A stretch of DNA of 64,000 nucleotides from Ganoderma boninense (lineage: Eukaryota > Basidiomycota > Agaricomycetes > Polyporales > Polyporaceae), in contig CM035306.1 in assembly GCA_002900995.3 (NCBI GenBank), positions 3,072,100 through 3,136,099 on the forward strand. The letters run 5' to 3'. Positions 23,952-33,580 of the stretch are shown piece after piece. Under the pieces are notes generated by a model. That model did not search any database. It was given only the letters and a program-made list of their open reading frames with translations, and was not told where the DNA came from. Every line of letters starts with the position of its first letter. Positions within the stretch are counted from its first letter, which is position 1. Both the position numbers and the translations under genes were made by a program.

Positions 23952-25184
23952 CTAGATGTTCGCCTCCTCTTCGTAAATGCGCACACCACCCTTGCCCCAC
24001 GCCTCAAGAATGGCCTTGCCGGCGCCAGTGGGCTGGGTGAAGGCGACGTGGCCTCGGGCAGGGTTCAGCGGGCACCCGTGGATAAACGTCGCAGCTGCAG
24101 CGGAAAGGAGACGGGACGCAATTCCGTGCCGGCGGTGCTCGGACGAGACGAAGAGCCGGGGAACACCCATGCTGGTGGGCAGCAGCGTGGGGTGCACGTA
24201 GAGGTTCGTCGAGTCATCCACGGGGAGAAGGGCTAGCGCGGGTGTGGTTGTCGCAGCAGCAGCAGCAGCAGCAGATGACGTCTGGAAGGAAGGGTTCAGA
24301 GTAGAGGAAGGCGTGGGGGACGATGCGTCGGATTGGGGTGCAGATTGTGACGAGGACGGGGTAGACTGTGCGGAGGGGAAGGCAGCGGAGACTTCGGAGG
24401 GGTGGGCGATGGCCATGGCGGAGGAGATGCGCTGCGCGACGACGCAGCCGACGATCTTCTCGCGCTGCGGCGTGGGGCTCCCCTGTGCGGATGCGAGGAA
24501 GAGGTATATCTTGGACTTGTGGAGGACGGCCTTGGAGAGCGCGGGCGAGGAGAGCGCGAGGCGGATCGTCTCGAGCAGGATGGAGAGCTGCAGACGGCAC
24601 GCGACCAAGTCAGCATCGCACACAAGCATCCGGCGCCCGAGATGAGCAGAGAGTGGTGCTGGACGAGCTGAGCGACGCACCTTGGCACCAATCTTGCCGC
24701 CTATTTCGGCTCGGAAGCAGATGATGCGGCCGCGCAACCCGTTGCGAAGCTTTATGTTGGTATGGAGCTCTTCGACGCCGCCATTCGCCTCTTCGCGCGT
24801 CTCCTCCTTGCCCCACTCGAGGCCACGCTGGACACGTGCGCAGTGGGCCTTGTGCAGGGACTCGTCGTCAGGTGCGCCGCGCGTGTAGGAGAGGTCACAT
24901 AGGGGGCAGGTGCGAAGGACGGGGGTGTCGAGGGAGAAGTGGAGCTGGGTGAGCTTGGGCTGGTTGCCCTTGGTCTTGTTGCTCGCTTTGGAGGACTTGG
25001 AGTCGCCCTTGAGAGTGCGGCGAGGCTTCTTGGAGGGGGTGTTCTGTTCTGTTGGGCGGTCGGCGAAAGGACGCTTGCGCTTGTGGGACGGTGGTGAGGT
25101 CAATTCTGAGGTGGGTGAGGACGGCAGGAGGGGTTTGGCATTGGCGGAGCGAGTGCTGTATGTTCTTCGCAGATCTGCAGACAT
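23952..25184 (-). CDS. ECO1: Cohesin acetyltransferase ECO1 (ESCO family)
   Basis: Acetylates the SMC3 subunit of cohesin during S phase to establish sister-chromatid cohesion. The N-terminal ~90 residues are basic and Ser/Pro-rich. QPKLTQLHF (75-83) resembles a PCNA-binding box with imperfect spacing. A C2H2 zinc finger follows (Cys93, Cys96, then SLHKAHC), then the GNAT acetyltransferase domain: FRAEIGGKIGAK, the cofactor loop HRRHGIASRLL and the terminal signature VAFTQPTGAGKAILEAWG, all typical of ESCO proteins. The reading frame is open throughout (410 residues), but 24588-24680 has GTGCGT..CTGCAG ends, is 93 bp long and probably is an intron without a stop, giving 379 residues. A CAG/CTG-type triplet run near 24256-24275 encodes an alanine tract before the last domain half. 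Confidence 0.9.
   Translation of the reverse strand: MSADLRRTYSTRSANAKPLLPSSPTSELTSPPSHKRKRPFADRPTEQNTPSKKPRRTLKGDSKSSKASNKTKGNQPKLTQLHFSLDTPVLRTCPLCDLSYTRGAPDDESLHKAHCARVQRGLEWGKEETREEANGGVEELHTNIKLRNGLRGRIICFRAEIGGKIGAKVRRSARPAPLSAHLGRRMLVCDADLVACRLQLSILLETIRLALSSPALSKAVLHKSKIYLFLASAQGSPTPQREKIVGCVVAQRISSAMAIAHPSEVSAAFPSAQSTPSSSQSAPQSDASSPTPSSTLNPSFQTSSAAAAAAATTTPALALLPVDDSTNLYVHPTLLPTSMGVPRLFVSSEHRRHGIASRLLSAAAATFIHGCPLNPARGHVAFTQPTGAGKAILEAWGKGGVRIYEEEANI
24255..24276. repeat. GCA triplet microsatellite inside ECO1
   Basis: About seven consecutive GCA units, read on the minus strand as a poly-alanine tract between SerPro-rich sequence and the last acetyltransferase motifs. A likely site of length polymorphism. 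Confidence 0.6.
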
Positions 25185-25462
25185 TGTATCGCAGGAGAGA
25201 AGCGAGTGGGAGCAGAGAAATGTGGGTCAGGAGAGCAAGGCCGCAGCGACCGAGGCCATTCTGGCGGTGACAACAGCCCCAAGCGCGTCGCGTTGGCCTT
25301 GTTTGGTCCGGACGCGTCTATCACGTGCACCATCGACGCGTCGGTGGCGCCCGTCGTCTTGACTCTTGCCTTCGTCCGACGTCATCTATTGAGGACACGG
25401 CTGGCAATGGGTAAGAAATCTTTTCCATTCTGAACTATATCGTACGCCATGATAACACAGTA

Positions 25463-27394
25463 TCACTGGCATCGTGTCTGCTGGCTAAATTGACTCCAGA
25501 CTCTCTTCCACCTGCGGCCCCCACTTCCTGAGCTTTGTGGCTCCTTCCAGTTACTCACACTGATCTCTTCTACAACTAGATGGCACACAGAATTCGTCTG
25601 CACATCTAGTGAGAACGCCAATGACGCCCGCCACGGCCCCGCCGTCCACGTCACCTCCGTTCGCCCAGACGAGTGGATCCAGACCATCGAGCTCTCCCGC
25701 ACCACCTCCCCATACGGGTCTCTCATCGGGCACTCTTTCAGCACCAGACAAGCCACGACGTGGTCCCCATGCCGAGAGAACTCGCACATCCCACGCATGA
25801 AGAACCCAATGTCATCTCTCCGCAGGCTCAGCTCGAACCGCCGGATTGAGGACCCGACCTCGTACCCGACCTCGTATCCCTTCGCCGCCATGTCACTCGT
25901 GACAGACGGCGCGAGCAGCACCTCCACCTCCTCCACCGTGACCAGCGCCGACTCCGAGTTCGAGCGGTCGTACGACGGCAGGTACACCGACCACAGCAGG
26001 TCCCGGATCCGCGGCGACTGCCTTGCGCGTATGTCCTCTAGGGAAAGCGCGACGAGGCGACACGTCCTGAACGGCCCGCTCGAGTTCTGCGGGCGCCACC
26101 TCAGCCCCCCAGAGACGAGCTGCGTGTGTGCCTCGGCTTCGGACACGGGCGCGGACGCGTCGGCGTGCACGGAGAACACGATCGCGATGAAGTCGTCGCT
26201 GCCTGCGCCCGCGCTGTGCTGGCAGGCGAGGATGACGAACACGTACTCGGGCGTGGTGTAGTGTGCGTGCGCGGGCACGACGGGGAGCTGCGTCCTCAGC
26301 CCGTATGAGGAGAACGAGTACTCGGGAGGCCGGAGGGCGCTGCGGTTCAGCTTGGCGCGGAAGACGTGGTGCGGCAGGCTCACGATCGCGTCGCTCTGTG
26401 CGAAGTCCGCAGGGGCCTGCGCGAACAGCGTCGCGTCGAGCTGGACGAAGTCGAGCACCTCGGGGGGCGAGGGGTGTGGGAGGCGGCGGGCGAAGGGCAG
26501 GCCCCACGCGAAGATGCTCTGGTCCGGGATCAGCATGAGAATGCGCTCCTGGAGGCGGAAGAACGCGTGCCGGCCCTCGCCATAGAGCGTCTCCATGTTG
26601 ATGCCGAAGATGCCCAGCAGGCAGTACGCCTCGTCCTCGACGCGGGTGGTGTTCCTGCGGGAAGCCCAGGACATGCGCCGCGCGACGCTGACTTGGTCGA
26701 GCGCCTTGTGGTGTCGCAGGATGTCCTGGTCGATCCCTGTGATCGTCTCCACGACGTCCACGAGACTCTCCTTCGTCCCCAATGGCGCCCAGTTCTGCGA
26801 GAGAAAGACCAGAGAGCGGGGCGCGATCAGCTCTTGAAGCGTCCAGCCCCGCGTGAACCACCGGCTCCGGTGGAATGCGCTCCCAGGGGACCGTATCTCT
26901 GAACGGGGCGCGGTGGGGACATCAACGAGAAATGCGTAGCAGACAGACGCGTCGCGGTACCACCGGTGCATCGAGTTGATCGCCTCCGATAGCTCAGAGC
27001 TGCTGGTCTTGTCGATGCAGCACGAGTCGATCCAGATGTACCGGTAGCCGTGCTCGCGGGCGATGCGACACGCATCTCTTACTTTAGGTGTTACATCCGG
27101 ATGATCGAGGATGCAGCTCCCCAACAAAGCCGGTGTGAAACTGGATGACCGAGGAGTAAGAACTGGAAAGAGTGACACCGATGAGCTGTGTTGCCGACGC
27201 CGTAGCAGGGCGGAACTGCGCTTACCATCGTCGCGGTCGCCCAGCTGTGAGACGTTTGTACCAAACAACGATTGGATCTGTTGCAGATCCTGGTAGGATA
27301 ACTCCCGTTTGTCCCAAACATGCGACAGGATCGCGTACGGGACACCACCCTGGTGGTCGATAAAACGACCCGTTTCGGTGTCGAGCAGCCGCAT
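25463..27394 (-). CDS. HET-domain protein, copy 1
   Basis: Heterokaryon-incompatibility (HET, PF06985) domain protein, about 640 residues. Start MRLLDTETGRF is the usual beginning of basidiomycete HET proteins; an upstream in-frame ATG at 27469 adds 25 residues and is less likely. HET motifs: VPYAILSHVW, YRYIWIDSCCIDK, SEAINSMHRWYRDA and WFTRGWTLQELIAP. The region after residue 300 (SIFAWG... onward) is a family-specific C-terminal part with no second known domain; no NACHT, ankyrin or WD repeats follow. A stop-free segment from about 27225 to 27116 starts GTAAGC and probably contains an intron. Such proteins mediate programmed death in non-self fusion; the role here is inferred. It is followed upstream in the same direction by a paralogue at 27832-29718. 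Confidence 0.85.
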   Translation of the reverse strand: MRLLDTETGRFIDHQGGVPYAILSHVWDKRELSYQDLQQIQSLFGTNVSQLGDRDDGKRSSALLRRRQHSSSVSLFPVLTPRSSSFTPALLGSCILDHPDVTPKVRDACRIAREHGYRYIWIDSCCIDKTSSSELSEAINSMHRWYRDASVCYAFLVDVPTAPRSEIRSPGSAFHRSRWFTRGWTLQELIAPRSLVFLSQNWAPLGTKESLVDVVETITGIDQDILRHHKALDQVSVARRMSWASRRNTTRVEDEAYCLLGIFGINMETLYGEGRHAFFRLQERILMLIPDQSIFAWGLPFARRLPHPSPPEVLDFVQLDATLFAQAPADFAQSDAIVSLPHHVFRAKLNRSALRPPEYSFSSYGLRTQLPVVPAHAHYTTPEYVFVILACQHSAGAGSDDFIAIVFSVHADASAPVSEAEAHTQLVSGGLRWRPQNSSGPFRTCRLVALSLEDIRARQSPRIRDLLWSVYLPSYDRSNSESALVTVEEVEVLLAPSVTSDMAAKGYEVGYEVGSSIRRFELSLRRDDIGFFMRGMCEFSRHGDHVVACLVLKECPMRDPYGEVVRESSMVWIHSSGRTEVTWTAGPWRASLAFSLDVQTNSVCHLVVEEISVSNWKEPQSSGSGGRRWKRVWSQFSQQTRCQ

Positions 27395-27831
27395 GTCCAG
27401 TAGCGTGAGCCGGCTCCAGCTGTGATTCGGGGGTTTGGTACGTCGTGTATCCGGCACCAGCGAATGCACTCCGAGTCGAAGGTGTGACGCTGGTCGGAGT
27501 GGTTAGACGGTCGTGACTAGCAAGAAGCAATCAAGACAACCGCCAGCAGTGGGAATACATCGATACTTACATGTCCTTCGCTGTCCTAAAGCTGGAGCTT
27601 TCCACCGGCGATGAAGATGATAGCATACACGATACTAGCGCGTCCGCAGCCTTGTCATGCCACTGCCTTTGCCACGACCCAGCCACGTTCGCAGTAGTGC
27701 TAGGCTTGGCGCCGCTTTCTTTCTGGGGGAGGGTGGTACCAGTATAATATTACTCGTGATATTCTTGGGCCATCTGACGCACTCGTAGCAAGCCTTCCAA
27801 TGATATATCATACATGCCGGGTGCAAGTATA

Positions 27832-29718
27832 CTAAACCTCATCAACAGCTATCTCATCAACGTTCAAATAGTACAAACGCGACATCGGCAGACACTCCAG
27901 CCCGAAGCTCAAAATCAAAGTGTCCTTCAGATGGAACTCCGTCAGCCTCCAGCTGTGTACCCAATGCGTCGAACCCAGCTTGACCAAAGGCGCAACACGC
28001 GAAACGAGTTCCCTGCCAGGCGGCGGGCACTTCTTGACGATCAGTTGCACGGCAGCCTCCTCGCCGTGACGGGTCGAGCCGTACTCGACCTCGAAGACGA
28101 CGTCGCCCTTGGACAGGCACAGCCGGCGCAGGGGGGACCACAGGCTGCCGATGTTCTCGTCCTGCACTGCGTATCCGCGGTCCTGCAACCTCTTGTGGGA
28201 GCGTTGCGAGAGGGAGGCCATCGTCGTCTTCACCGTCACGATGGACTCCGAGACATAGTCGGGAGAAGACAGGTGGACCGTCTGGGTACGCATGGACTGC
28301 CGGACGGCATGGGAGAGTAAGAGTGATTCGGAGATGGTAAGGAGGCGAATGTGAGGGCACTCGGGGCCAGACGGGCCTGACCCGAGTCGGAGTACCTTGG
28401 GTATGAGGACGTTGATGCCGAACGGTGAGGGCTCCTGGTCGTGGGAGAGGAGAAGGGCCACGAAGTGCCTCGCGCCGTCGAACGTCAACCCACAGGCCAG
28501 GATTGCGACATGGAGGGAAGCCAAATCTGTGGGCTTTGCCGCAGGCCCGTCAAGCAACGACCTCAGCGGTATGATGGGGAGTTGAGTGCGCAAGCCGTAC
28601 GGTGTGAAGACATATTGGTGGGCCAGTTTAAATCCTAGGATAGGGTCGTGGCTCATGCGGCCTACAGCACGGCTGTTGGCGAAGTCAGAAGTGGAGCGAG
28701 CAAAAAGGGTGCTGTCCTGAGCGTCATGGAACAGCGGAAAACCGGCGAAGGGTGGACTGGGGCCGACATCCGCTGGAGGCGATTGAAGGGGAGGAGAACG
28801 AGTACCCCACGCAAAGAGGCTTTGGTCCTGCGTCCGCATCAGGATCTCTTGCTGTAGACGAAAGAACGCCTGGTGGCCCTCCCCGTACATCGGCTGCATG
28901 GTGACTCCGAAAATGCCCATAAGACTGTACGCCTCGTCTTCGACGCGGGTGGTGCGCCGGCGTGAGGCCCAGGACATCCGCCTCGCGACGCTGGCATCGC
29001 TGTAGTGCTTGCGGTGTGTCAGGATGTCCTCGTCGATCCCTGTGATGTCCGAGATGACCTCTGCCAGCTCTTCCTTCGTACCAAGGCGGACCCAGTTTTG
29101 GGAAACGAACACCAAGTGTTTGGGAGCGATCAGCTCCTGGAGAGTCCATCCTCGATTGAACCATCGGCTGTAATGAAAAGGGCTCCCTGAGGCTCGAACC
29201 GGGGAATCGTCAATGGGGTCGGGGACGTCGGCGAGATAGGCATAACAGATGTTCGCCTTGGAGAACCGGCGTAAAGTGGCATGTAGGGACTCGGTGGACT
29301 CTAAGGTGCTGTCGTCGTTGACACAACATGTGTTGATCCAGATGTAGTCGTAGTTATCTGTCCTGGCTATGCGGCACGCCTCCCGGATCTTTTGCGACAC
29401 TATGGGATCGTCTAGAATGCCAGTGGTGCCATAAAGGGGGGGTGGAGAAGACGAAGAGATCGCAGAGCTCCACGAGTGCGCAACATGTAAGGAAGGCGGT
29501 GAGACGCGGACATCGGTTGTGATCGGCGAGAAAGGAGCCGGAGATGCAGAGTAGTAGCTGCGGTCTTCCTGAATTATCCGAAAGGCCTTGTATGATAGCT
29601 CCGGCTCCGAGTCCTTGTTCCACGAGTACATATGCGACAGGACTGCATACCGAACTTCTCCAAGTCGCTCATCGTCGAACTCATAAAACTCCCCTGTGGT
29701 CGTATGAAGTAGGCGCAT
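27832..29718 (-). CDS. HET-domain protein, copy 2 (tandem paralogue)
   Basis: About 628 residues, same architecture as its downstream neighbour: start MRLLHTTTGEFYEF, then YAVLSHMYSWN, YDYIWINTCCVNDD, WFNRGWTLQELIAPKHLVFVSQNW and MSWASRRRTTRVEDEAYSLMGIFG. The two copies are clearly alignable through the HET core and in the C-terminal part (for example GLRTQLPIIP versus GLRTQLPVVP), so they arose by tandem duplication, but they differ at many positions and in the segment after the first HET motif. The start was set at 29718 to match the paralogue; a frame-open extension reaches 29763. A donor/acceptor pair at 29819/29742 suggests a 78-bp intron in the 5' leader. Spacing to copy 1 is about 0.44 kb. 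Confidence 0.85.
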   Translation of the reverse strand: MRLLHTTTGEFYEFDDERLGEVRYAVLSHMYSWNKDSEPELSYKAFRIIQEDRSYYSASPAPFSPITTDVRVSPPSLHVAHSWSSAISSSSPPPLYGTTGILDDPIVSQKIREACRIARTDNYDYIWINTCCVNDDSTLESTESLHATLRRFSKANICYAYLADVPDPIDDSPVRASGSPFHYSRWFNRGWTLQELIAPKHLVFVSQNWVRLGTKEELAEVISDITGIDEDILTHRKHYSDASVARRMSWASRRRTTRVEDEAYSLMGIFGVTMQPMYGEGHQAFFRLQQEILMRTQDQSLFAWGTRSPPLQSPPADVGPSPPFAGFPLFHDAQDSTLFARSTSDFANSRAVGRMSHDPILGFKLAHQYVFTPYGLRTQLPIIPLRSLLDGPAAKPTDLASLHVAILACGLTFDGARHFVALLLSHDQEPSPFGINVLIPKVLRLGSGPSGPECPHIRLLTISESLLLSHAVRQSMRTQTVHLSSPDYVSESIVTVKTTMASLSQRSHKRLQDRGYAVQDENIGSLWSPLRRLCLSKGDVVFEVEYGSTRHGEEAAVQLIVKKCPPPGRELVSRVAPLVKLGSTHWVHSWRLTEFHLKDTLILSFGLECLPMSRLYYLNVDEIAVDEV

Positions 29719-30239
29719 GCTTCTGGAATGGAAACCAAGATCTGCCCACAAGAATAAAGTCAAGAATCAGTCCGTGGTACGTAGATCCTACTAGTAGCAG
29801 ACAGCAAGGACTAGCTCACCGATCCTGTCGCAACGTAACAAACGTAGAATCCGGGGTTAGCAGTGGAGATGAAGTCCTTGCCTCAGCCTGGGGAACCTCA
29901 GGTTCTTCTGCCGCTGGTGGCATGGTGAACATCGCGGTTGCCAGCTGTCCGACCGTCGGACCGACACATGGTCTAACGCGCCAACCTTGCTCAAGTGCGC
30001 AGCCGTCAGACGCCCAAATCGATGCGCTTCTTAAAACATAGGCTACATTGGACCATTGCGCAACGTGGATTTTCACGAGCTGGCGACGGTCTTAAGTCGC
30101 AGATGACTGGCTACTGTAGGGAGTAAGGACTGTAGGTGCTGTAATGACAGTATGTTGTATGTCCGATTGTAAGGTAACGAAAGTTAGGGAGAATGTACTT
30201 ATTGTGCGGTAGAATAAATGAATGACTCCCAGAAAAATG
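29719..30239. other. 5' leader and promoter of HET copy 2; 3' region of GH55
   Basis: Contains the suspected 78-bp leader intron (29742-29819) and a minus-strand upstream open frame beginning at 30076 that would run across the splice junction out of frame with the HET start. Otherwise stop-rich. No independent gene supported. Confidence 0.4.
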
Positions 30240-33200
30240 TTAGCATTGCCTAGGACGGCTCCAGGCGGTAGCAGTGCATTGGAACCCATTCACGTTCGGG
30301 CTAGCGGGGATGATCGGTCGACCATCGATGGAGAGCATGCTGCTCGTTCCTACAGTGGCCAGGCTATAAACGCTCACGGTTGAATCTGAGTCGATGTTAA
30401 ATATCTGATTCTGGCAGCTCAAGGTACTTATGTAAGCCGTGGAATAGTTGTTGAAGAAGCTGTAGAGGCCCGCACCTACAGGCCGACCATATATGCATCA
30501 GAACTTGGTATACTTCGCGGGACGTACGACCAGACCTACCGAAGATGAGGATGTCGTATGACTGCTCAATGTTGACAGCCAAAGCTGAAGTCTGACCCTG
30601 CAAGTGGGTGGGGTCACGGTAGCGATGGCTCAGGGCGAATGGGTGAGGAAGCGCGGGGACCGGCTGGTAATACGGCTGCAGTGGTAAGCTTGATCAATAC
30701 CAGTGAGCATCTCGCACTTGAGTAGCACGCACGGTCTCAGTCTGGATCAGGCCCAAGTAGTGCCCCTTCGCTCCGACGAGGTTGTACTGATATAAAGTGT
30801 GATGTTCGGCTGTGGGGCGCGTAATATCTCAGCATGCAAACCACAACACAAAGAAAGACAGGCTCACATCCAGTACCGATCATCCATACGGGGCCCTGAG
30901 ACTCGGATAAAATGCCCCTCCCACTGAACGCAGTGATTTGTAGTGAACCGCCACTGTCAAGGTCGTGGTCGGCAGTCCAGACCCAGGTGCCCTAGAGTTG
31001 GACGTTCAGGCATACGTTCCATGACTGAAGGGAATACTCTTACCTCCAGGTACGCGGTGGAATACTTGGTGAGGTGGAGGGCGAGGTATGCAGCAGAGCA
31101 TGCCTCGTTGACCGTGCCGCTTGGGCAGTCGGAGACTAGCAAATTTGTGCCCTTAGCTGTGAAAAATTCGATCAGATTGTTATTCAAGACGGAGGCATAC
31201 CTATTCACTCACCGCCGCCGAGACGGATATGGGAGTCCCACATGCCAGCACCACCCTTGGTAAAAGAGCGAATGTTCCATTCGACGACGATGGCGCCAGC
31301 CGCTGTAACGCAATAGCATGAATAAGATTGTAGGATAACGATAACTCAGCAGCACATACGCCTCACCTGGGGCCTGAGTGGCGAAGATGATGTCCGAAAT
31401 CTCCACGATGCCAATGTCATTCTCTTCACCAACTTGCACCACGACCCTCGGGTTGGCCTGATCGGCGAACTTATGTCCCGCGCCCAAGAATACGCTCCAA
31501 GCCTCGCCAACCACTTGCGCCCCAGGCGGGATCTTCAGGGTGTCGGTAATGAGGTACGTGCCGTGGTCGACGAAGATGAGCTTGCAGCCCGCAAACCGGT
31601 CGAACACGGATTGGAGAGCGGAAGTGTCGTCTGTCTCGCCGTCGCCCTTCGCGCCGTGGTCCCGCACACTGACGACCTGGTCCAATGCGAAGTTCTCATA
31701 CTGCGGGTGCGATCTGCCGAAAACACGACCAGCGCTGTCGAGAAGGTTGGGGTCCTTGTATGGGACAGCGAGGTCTCCCTGCGTAAAGGTACCCGTCGAG
31801 GAGGTATCGGTATACACGTTTCCCTGGACCCATGACTTAATTTTCATGGTGCCTGTGGACCCCACGAGGATGGTTGCGCCTCCAGCAACGGTGACCGCCG
31901 TTGGGACGTTCTTAAGGTTGATATTGTTGAGGACGAGAGCTCCGCGAAGACTGCCGTTAGACGGGGCTGACGAGCGGACAAGGATGGGCGTGTTTGTGAC
32001 ATAAGCGTCGATGAGGGCGATGGAGCCTGTCGTCTGCCCAATAATAAGTTCGTAGTATGCATTATTAGACGAAGGAAGACTGGCCTGAGTATCGGGTGTG
32101 ATACCGCCCGTTCTGAGATCAAACGCAACCCGGCAGTTGTTGACTATTCAAGAGGCGCATATATGAGCACTCAGCCGCTTGGAACATCCTCGGTGGAGAT
32201 TCGCGTACCAGTAACTCCTTGGAAAGTCCAGCCTGAAGGGTATATCGTATTAATAAGAGTATTCCCAGCCTCGTCAGAGGCCCGGGGCGACTAACCCCAG
32301 TTCCACATGGAATACACGGCTGAACCACGCAATGTTAGCAACCTGCACTAAGCCATTAAACCGATTCCATGCGTACCAGTGTTGCAATTGTTCATTGTGA
32401 CGTTTCGAACCGTGAATTGCTGGTTACCGACCCACATACCAAATTTACCTAGCAGGGCAAGTCAGAGGAAGAATTTACGATCTCTCTTGTGCGCTTGAAA
32501 TACTATTACCACCGTTGAACACCATATCTATCCGAGAAGCTCATGATGAACGCAAGCTTGCTGTTGGAGCCGAAGTACTCACCGCCCATGAAGCCTCCAG
32601 AGCCGTTCTCCATCCAGATCCCTGTGAAACCCATGCACATTAGTAAAGACAGTCATCCGTTTTTCTGATTCGGGCAGATGCAACTCAGGTCCATACCTTG
32701 ATGACCGGTATTGGGATCGGTACTCATCTCGAAAACGACGTTCATGATCGAAGTGGCCTGCGACACCTGCCAGTGTATCCCAGTCGAGGTTGCAGCCGCC
32801 GGCGTCCGGGTGAGGTCGATGACGAAGTTGCGCACGCTCCGGAAGAAGTTGTTCTGGTTCACGTACCACTGCGCACCCCCACCGCCGGGAATGTACGGAT
32901 CCGCATCTGGGCGTCGAACAGTCAGCACGACCGAACGACTTCAGGATGAGGTTCTTACCAATTACCGCCATGCCAGCGAACGCGGGGTCAGCGAGCAGCC
33001 TGGGAGGCGTACGTGCATCCCCAACAAGGACGGTGTAATAGTAGGCGCTATTTCATCCGAATTATGGTCAAAAAAGTAAAAGAGGAACAAATCGGGAGGT
33101 GTGCACATAATCGGCGAGGAGACCTTATATATGCTGTAAATTCTTCACTGTTAACAATTGCCCCAGGATGGCGCTTTGAGAGCTGACGTGCCCTGCAGGG

Positions 33201-33580
33201 AAGTACACGACAGCCGGTTGAGTGGTGGACGAATCGCAACCCTGACCGCATCTAATACCGGATGAGATCGCATTGCTGCAGGAACGCGGGGAGGTCAGTG
33301 ATGCTTCCGATTCAAACTCAAAATGGTTGCACTTAATCGCGGCCGTATCGTCCGCCACACCATCGCCGACAGCGCCGAAGTCCTTGACGTTGCGGAAAAC
33401 CTGGTAGCCGGAAGGGTCCGCATTGAAAGCGGCAATGCCTTGGTGCTTGATACTTTGCAACCAGTAGGGAGCCCCTGGAGCAGCCGTGCCAGCGATACCG
33501 ACGCTTTGACGATTGCCTAAGACCGGGGCGATCAAGGACGTCACCCCGGCGAGAAAGGTCAGAAGCCCAGAAATACGCAT
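30240..33580 (-). CDS. Secreted GH55 beta-1,3-glucanase
   Basis: Exo/endo-beta-1,3-glucanase of family GH55 (two Pectate_lyase_3-type beta-helix halves). Start MRISGLLTFLAGVTSLIAPVLG is a signal peptide, so the enzyme is secreted. Half 1: VFRNVKDFGAVGDGVADDTAAI, AVVYFPAG, YYYTVLVGDARTPPRLLADPAFAGMAVI, GGGAQWYVNQNNFFRSVRNFV. Half 2: VSVRDHGAKGDGETDDTSALQSVF, GTYLITDTLKIPPG, VGEAWSVFLG. Near the end: GPVWMIGTASEHH and YSFFNNYSTAYI. The gene is fragmented by at least a dozen introns. Early exons that close in phase: 33580-33333, 33275-33192, 33133-33107 (27 nt) and 33047-32959. The intron 33134-33191 appears to start with GC. Biologically it may remodel the fungus's own wall or digest other fungi. 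Later exon borders (30.6-32.9 kb) are approximate. Confidence 0.88.
33134..33191 (-). other. Probable GC-AG intron in GH55
   Basis: 58-bp intron with donor GG|GCACGT and acceptor TTACAG. Its removal joins VVYFPAG to a nine-codon exon (YKVSSPI) and then YYYTVLVGD after a further normal intron. A GT-based alternative two bases away leads straight into a stop. Confidence 0.55.

Noticed and set aside
25893..26902. Long alternative frames (322 and 178 codons) within HET copy 1
   Set aside because: Arg/Ala/Gly-rich shadow frames of a gene with high third-position GC; the HET frame carries the conserved motifs.
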